A DNA stretch of 24,942 nt from a virus: positions 1-24,942 of IMG/VR virus record IMGVR_UViG_3300034198_008807; one strand, 5' to 3'. This document shows, piece after piece, positions 23,297 through 24,942 of this stretch. Position 1 is the first letter of the stretch. Each line of letters opens with the position of its first letter. The notes under the pieces are model-generated. The model did no database searches, was not told where the DNA came from, and was given only the letters and a program-made list of their open reading frames with translations. Both the position numbers and the translations under genes were made by a program.

Positions 23297-23551
23297 CTCG
23301 AAGAGATTATCAGAGAACTGGCAGGGCAGCCTGTCAGCATAGGCACAGCACGTGATTACAGTGTCACGTTCTGGTCTTCACGGTTGAACGGATACCTGTC
23401 TGTAACCCACAGACAGAATCCAAGCGGTGGCTATCTCACCGCGTCACTGGATGGCTGGTCGATGCATATCGACGGGATCGATTGGTACGACAGCCTCGCA
23501 GATACCAGCCACCTCGAAAGCCTGATTAGTTCTTACATGGGGAGCGAGTGA
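23294..23551 (+). CDS. small protein of unknown function
   Basis: 85 residues from ATG 23294. Earlier in-frame ATGs at 23255 and 23264 lie inside the palindrome or too far from AGAAGGG, which is eight bases from 23294. The protein has a short N-terminal helix (LEEIIRELAGQP) followed by a beta-rich middle (DYSVTFWSSRLNGYLSVTHR, then GGYLTASLDGWSMHIDGIDW). No signal peptide or motif is recognised. It overlaps nothing and its TGA is followed one base later by the PAPS-reductase-like start, so the pair may be translated together. Confidence 0.68.
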   Translation: MLEEIIRELAGQPVSIGTARDYSVTFWSSRLNGYLSVTHRQNPSGGYLTASLDGWSMHIDGIDWYDSLADTSHLESLISSYMGSE

Positions 23552-23552
23552 C

Positions 23553-24356
23553 ATGGCGGAAAAGGCAGCACTGCGTCCTGATGCATGCGAAACCGCAACT
23601 GATGCGGCGCATGGCATGATCGCTGTATGGTTTTCGTGCGGGGCAGCATCCGCCGCCGCCGCCAAACTGACCATTGACAAGTACGGCGCGGCCAGGGTGC
23701 GCGTGGTCAATTCTCCGGTGGTCGAGGAACACCAAGACAATCGCCGCTTCTTGATGGACGTTCAGCAGTGGCTGGGTGTCGAGATAGAAACTGCGATCAA
23801 CAGCAAATACCAAGACTGTTCTGCCGTGACAGTGTGGGACAAGCGCAAGTTCATGTCAGGTCCGCGCGGTGCGCCGTGCACTGTCGAATTGAAGAAAGAG
23901 GCGCGCTACCAGTGGGAGCGTGAGAACAACCCGGCTTGGCATGTGCTGGGGTTCACGGCGGAAGAAAAGAAGCGCCACGAGCGCTTCACCCTGACAGAAC
24001 GCAGCAACGTGCTGCCTGTTCTCATTGACGCCGGGCTGACCAAAGCCGATTGCAAAGAAATGGTGCGCGCTGCTGGCATTGCGCTGCCCGCTATCTACGC
24101 CCTGGGCTACCCGAATGCCAACTGCATCGGCTGCGTGAAGGCGACAAGCCCCGCGTATTGGAACCTTGTGAGGCGCACCTTCCCGGACGTTTTCGCAGCA
24201 CGCGCAAAGCAATCGCGCCGCTTGGGTGCAATGCTCACGCGCTACCGCGGAGAGCGGATCTATCTAGATGAGCTTCCTCGCTCGCATGCTGAAGGGCAGA
24301 TGGAAATGCAATTCGATTGCGGCGTGTTCTGTGAAGAACCCAGTGCGGGAGAGTGA
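23553..24356 (+). CDS. PAPS reductase-family (PP-loop) protein
   Basis: 267 residues. Residues 26-33 (WFSCGAAS) form a PP-loop that binds the pyrophosphate of ATP or a related adenylate (SxGxxS with Cys29). Later come PCTVELKKEA (Cys109), a CIGC pair (Cys191, Cys194), and CGVFC near the end, a four-cysteine pattern able to hold an iron-sulfur cluster as in sulfur-transfer members such as DndC. Phages often carry such genes; proposed roles include sulfur metabolism and nucleic-acid thiolation, none shown here. ATG 23553 follows GGAG (23541-23544). A second start at 23616 would still keep the PP-loop. Confidence 0.82.
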   Translation: MAEKAALRPDACETATDAAHGMIAVWFSCGAASAAAAKLTIDKYGAARVRVVNSPVVEEHQDNRRFLMDVQQWLGVEIETAINSKYQDCSAVTVWDKRKFMSGPRGAPCTVELKKEARYQWERENNPAWHVLGFTAEEKKRHERFTLTERSNVLPVLIDAGLTKADCKEMVRAAGIALPAIYALGYPNANCIGCVKATSPAYWNLVRRTFPDVFAARAKQSRRLGAMLTRYRGERIYLDELPRSHAEGQMEMQFDCGVFCEEPSAGE

Positions 24357-24360
24357 CAGA

Positions 24361-24612
24361 ATGCCAAACCGAAAGCTTCGCCAGATGCCCGTCTGGTTCG
24401 ATCCTGACCCTGACAGTGTCGCTGGTCCCGTCATCAAGGGGCGGTTCCACGTCCGCGGCAAGGTCTACGTGATCTACGCAAATCAAAACGCCCTGCAGAT
24501 TGTTTTCGTCCGCGGATGGCGTGGACGCCTTCACCCTCTGATCGAGGGCAAGACCAAGCAAGCACTGCGTCAATTCTGGCGCATGCTGCACAACATGGGA
24601 GAAAGCAGATGA
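24361..24612 (+). CDS. small basic protein of unknown function
   Basis: 83 residues, not recognised. It is rich in Arg, Lys, Trp and aromatics (VWFDPDP, GRFHVRGKVYVIYANQNALQ, FVRGWRGRLHPLI), with a short beta-rich core and a helical end (KQALRQFWRMLHNMG). The basic, compact make-up would suit nucleic-acid binding, but no domain is identifiable. ATG 24361 follows GGAG (24347-24350), which lies within the end of the preceding gene. The stop overlaps the next start (ATGA). Confidence 0.68.
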   Translation: MPNRKLRQMPVWFDPDPDSVAGPVIKGRFHVRGKVYVIYANQNALQIVFVRGWRGRLHPLIEGKTKQALRQFWRMLHNMGESR

Positions 24613-24866
24613 CTTATTGCAAAACGAAGCAGCACATCCTCACTGAGGATATCCGCTCCTGCCTCCTGCCGCTTAACCCCGCCAAGCCAGGGGATGCGGC
24701 ACAGAACATCACCGCGCTGTCTCAGGTACTGAGCGAGTACGTGGCTGAGGTTACGCCTTACGAAAACGTGCCCGCATCGCTTGAGGCCATCATCAAGATG
24801 CTGATCAAGGCCACGCTTCTGCGCTCCGAGATTATGCAGAGGGAGGTAGAGCGTGAGCGTCAATAA
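24609..24866 (+). CDS. small helical protein of unknown function
   Basis: 85 residues, not recognised. It is mainly helical (NITALSQVLSEYVAEV, then LEAIIKMLIKATLLRSEIMQ) and ends in a highly charged tail REVERERQ. The ATG overlaps the previous stop (ATGA) and GGGAGA (24597-24602) lies upstream. It contains the start of the next gene in another frame. The longer frame that begins upstream lies within the previous gene and is not supported. Confidence 0.68.
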   Translation: MTYCKTKQHILTEDIRSCLLPLNPAKPGDAAQNITALSQVLSEYVAEVTPYENVPASLEAIIKMLIKATLLRSEIMQREVERERQ

Positions 24867-24942
24867 CGTCATCATCGGCACACTGGCCCTGACCCTCGCT
24901 GCCCTGCAGATGCATGACGCCTCTGCCCCTGAGACAGCGGCA
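24853..24942 (+). CDS. 5' end of a probable membrane or exported protein
   Basis: A GTG at 24853, seven bases after GGGAGG (24841-24846), opens a frame of 30 codons that runs off the window end. The N-terminus has a hydrophobic stretch (VIIGTLALTLAALQMHDASA) that could be a signal peptide or membrane anchor. It overlaps the previous gene by 14 bases. Family unknown because only 30 residues are visible. Confidence 0.5.
   Translation, partial: MSVNNVIIGTLALTLAALQMHDASAPETAA

Overview
The window is a contiguous stretch of a tailed bacteriophage of the T7 supergroup (podovirus, Autographivirales-like). All genes lie on the + strand and are tightly packed, often with ATGA or TGATG stop/start overlaps. 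The late genes follow the T7 order: scaffold, major capsid, tail tubular proteins A and B, gp13-, gp14-, gp15- and gp16-like internal virion proteins, tail fibre, lysis genes, small and large terminase. Spanins and T7-type ejection proteins point to a Gram-negative host. The host genus cannot be read from the sequence. GC content is moderately high (estimated in the mid-50s percent, not computed).

Layout. 1-114 is the 3' end of an unidentified gene. 114-2340 is the head module, with a 123-codon insert between scaffold and capsid that may encode a decoration or head-fibre protein. A strong GCAA-loop hairpin terminator follows the capsid gene, as Tphi does in T7. 2395-5348 encodes the tail tube/nozzle proteins. 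5348-12859 encodes the internal/ejection proteins, ending in a 1560-residue gp16-like protein with no visible transglycosylase domain. 12902-16821 encodes a long modular tail fibre and a separate glycine-rich protein. 16833-17836 is the lysis cassette: two small membrane proteins, an inner-membrane spanin and an overlapping outer-membrane spanin lipoprotein. No endolysin is present in the window. 17833-19710 encodes terminase, followed by an HExxH metallopeptidase-like protein (19707-20117).

20118-21031 is a 914-base non-coding region at the late-to-early junction. In T7-like phages the physical genome ends lie here, so this circularly permuted sequence probably spans the terminal repeat. It contains short tandem repeats, a C-rich tract that can form a G-quadruplex on the minus strand, GC-rich hairpins and part of a 352-base stretch with no CpG.

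21032-24942 is the early/accessory region: an acidic protein of unknown function, a GP88-family protein, a truncated C5-methyltransferase-like protein, several small unknown proteins and a PAPS-reductase-family (PP-loop, Cys-rich) protein. Four of these genes share a leader with a core like ATGCAGTA-N-YGCAT, often palindromic, followed by a GAAGGG ribosome-binding site. This looks like a common regulatory element.

The strongest candidates for something undescribed are the shared palindromic leader and the adjacent triple-palindrome CTAG cluster, the CpG-free block with its all-AGR-arginine metallopeptidase gene, and the early trio of GP88, methyltransferase-like and PAPS-reductase-like proteins.
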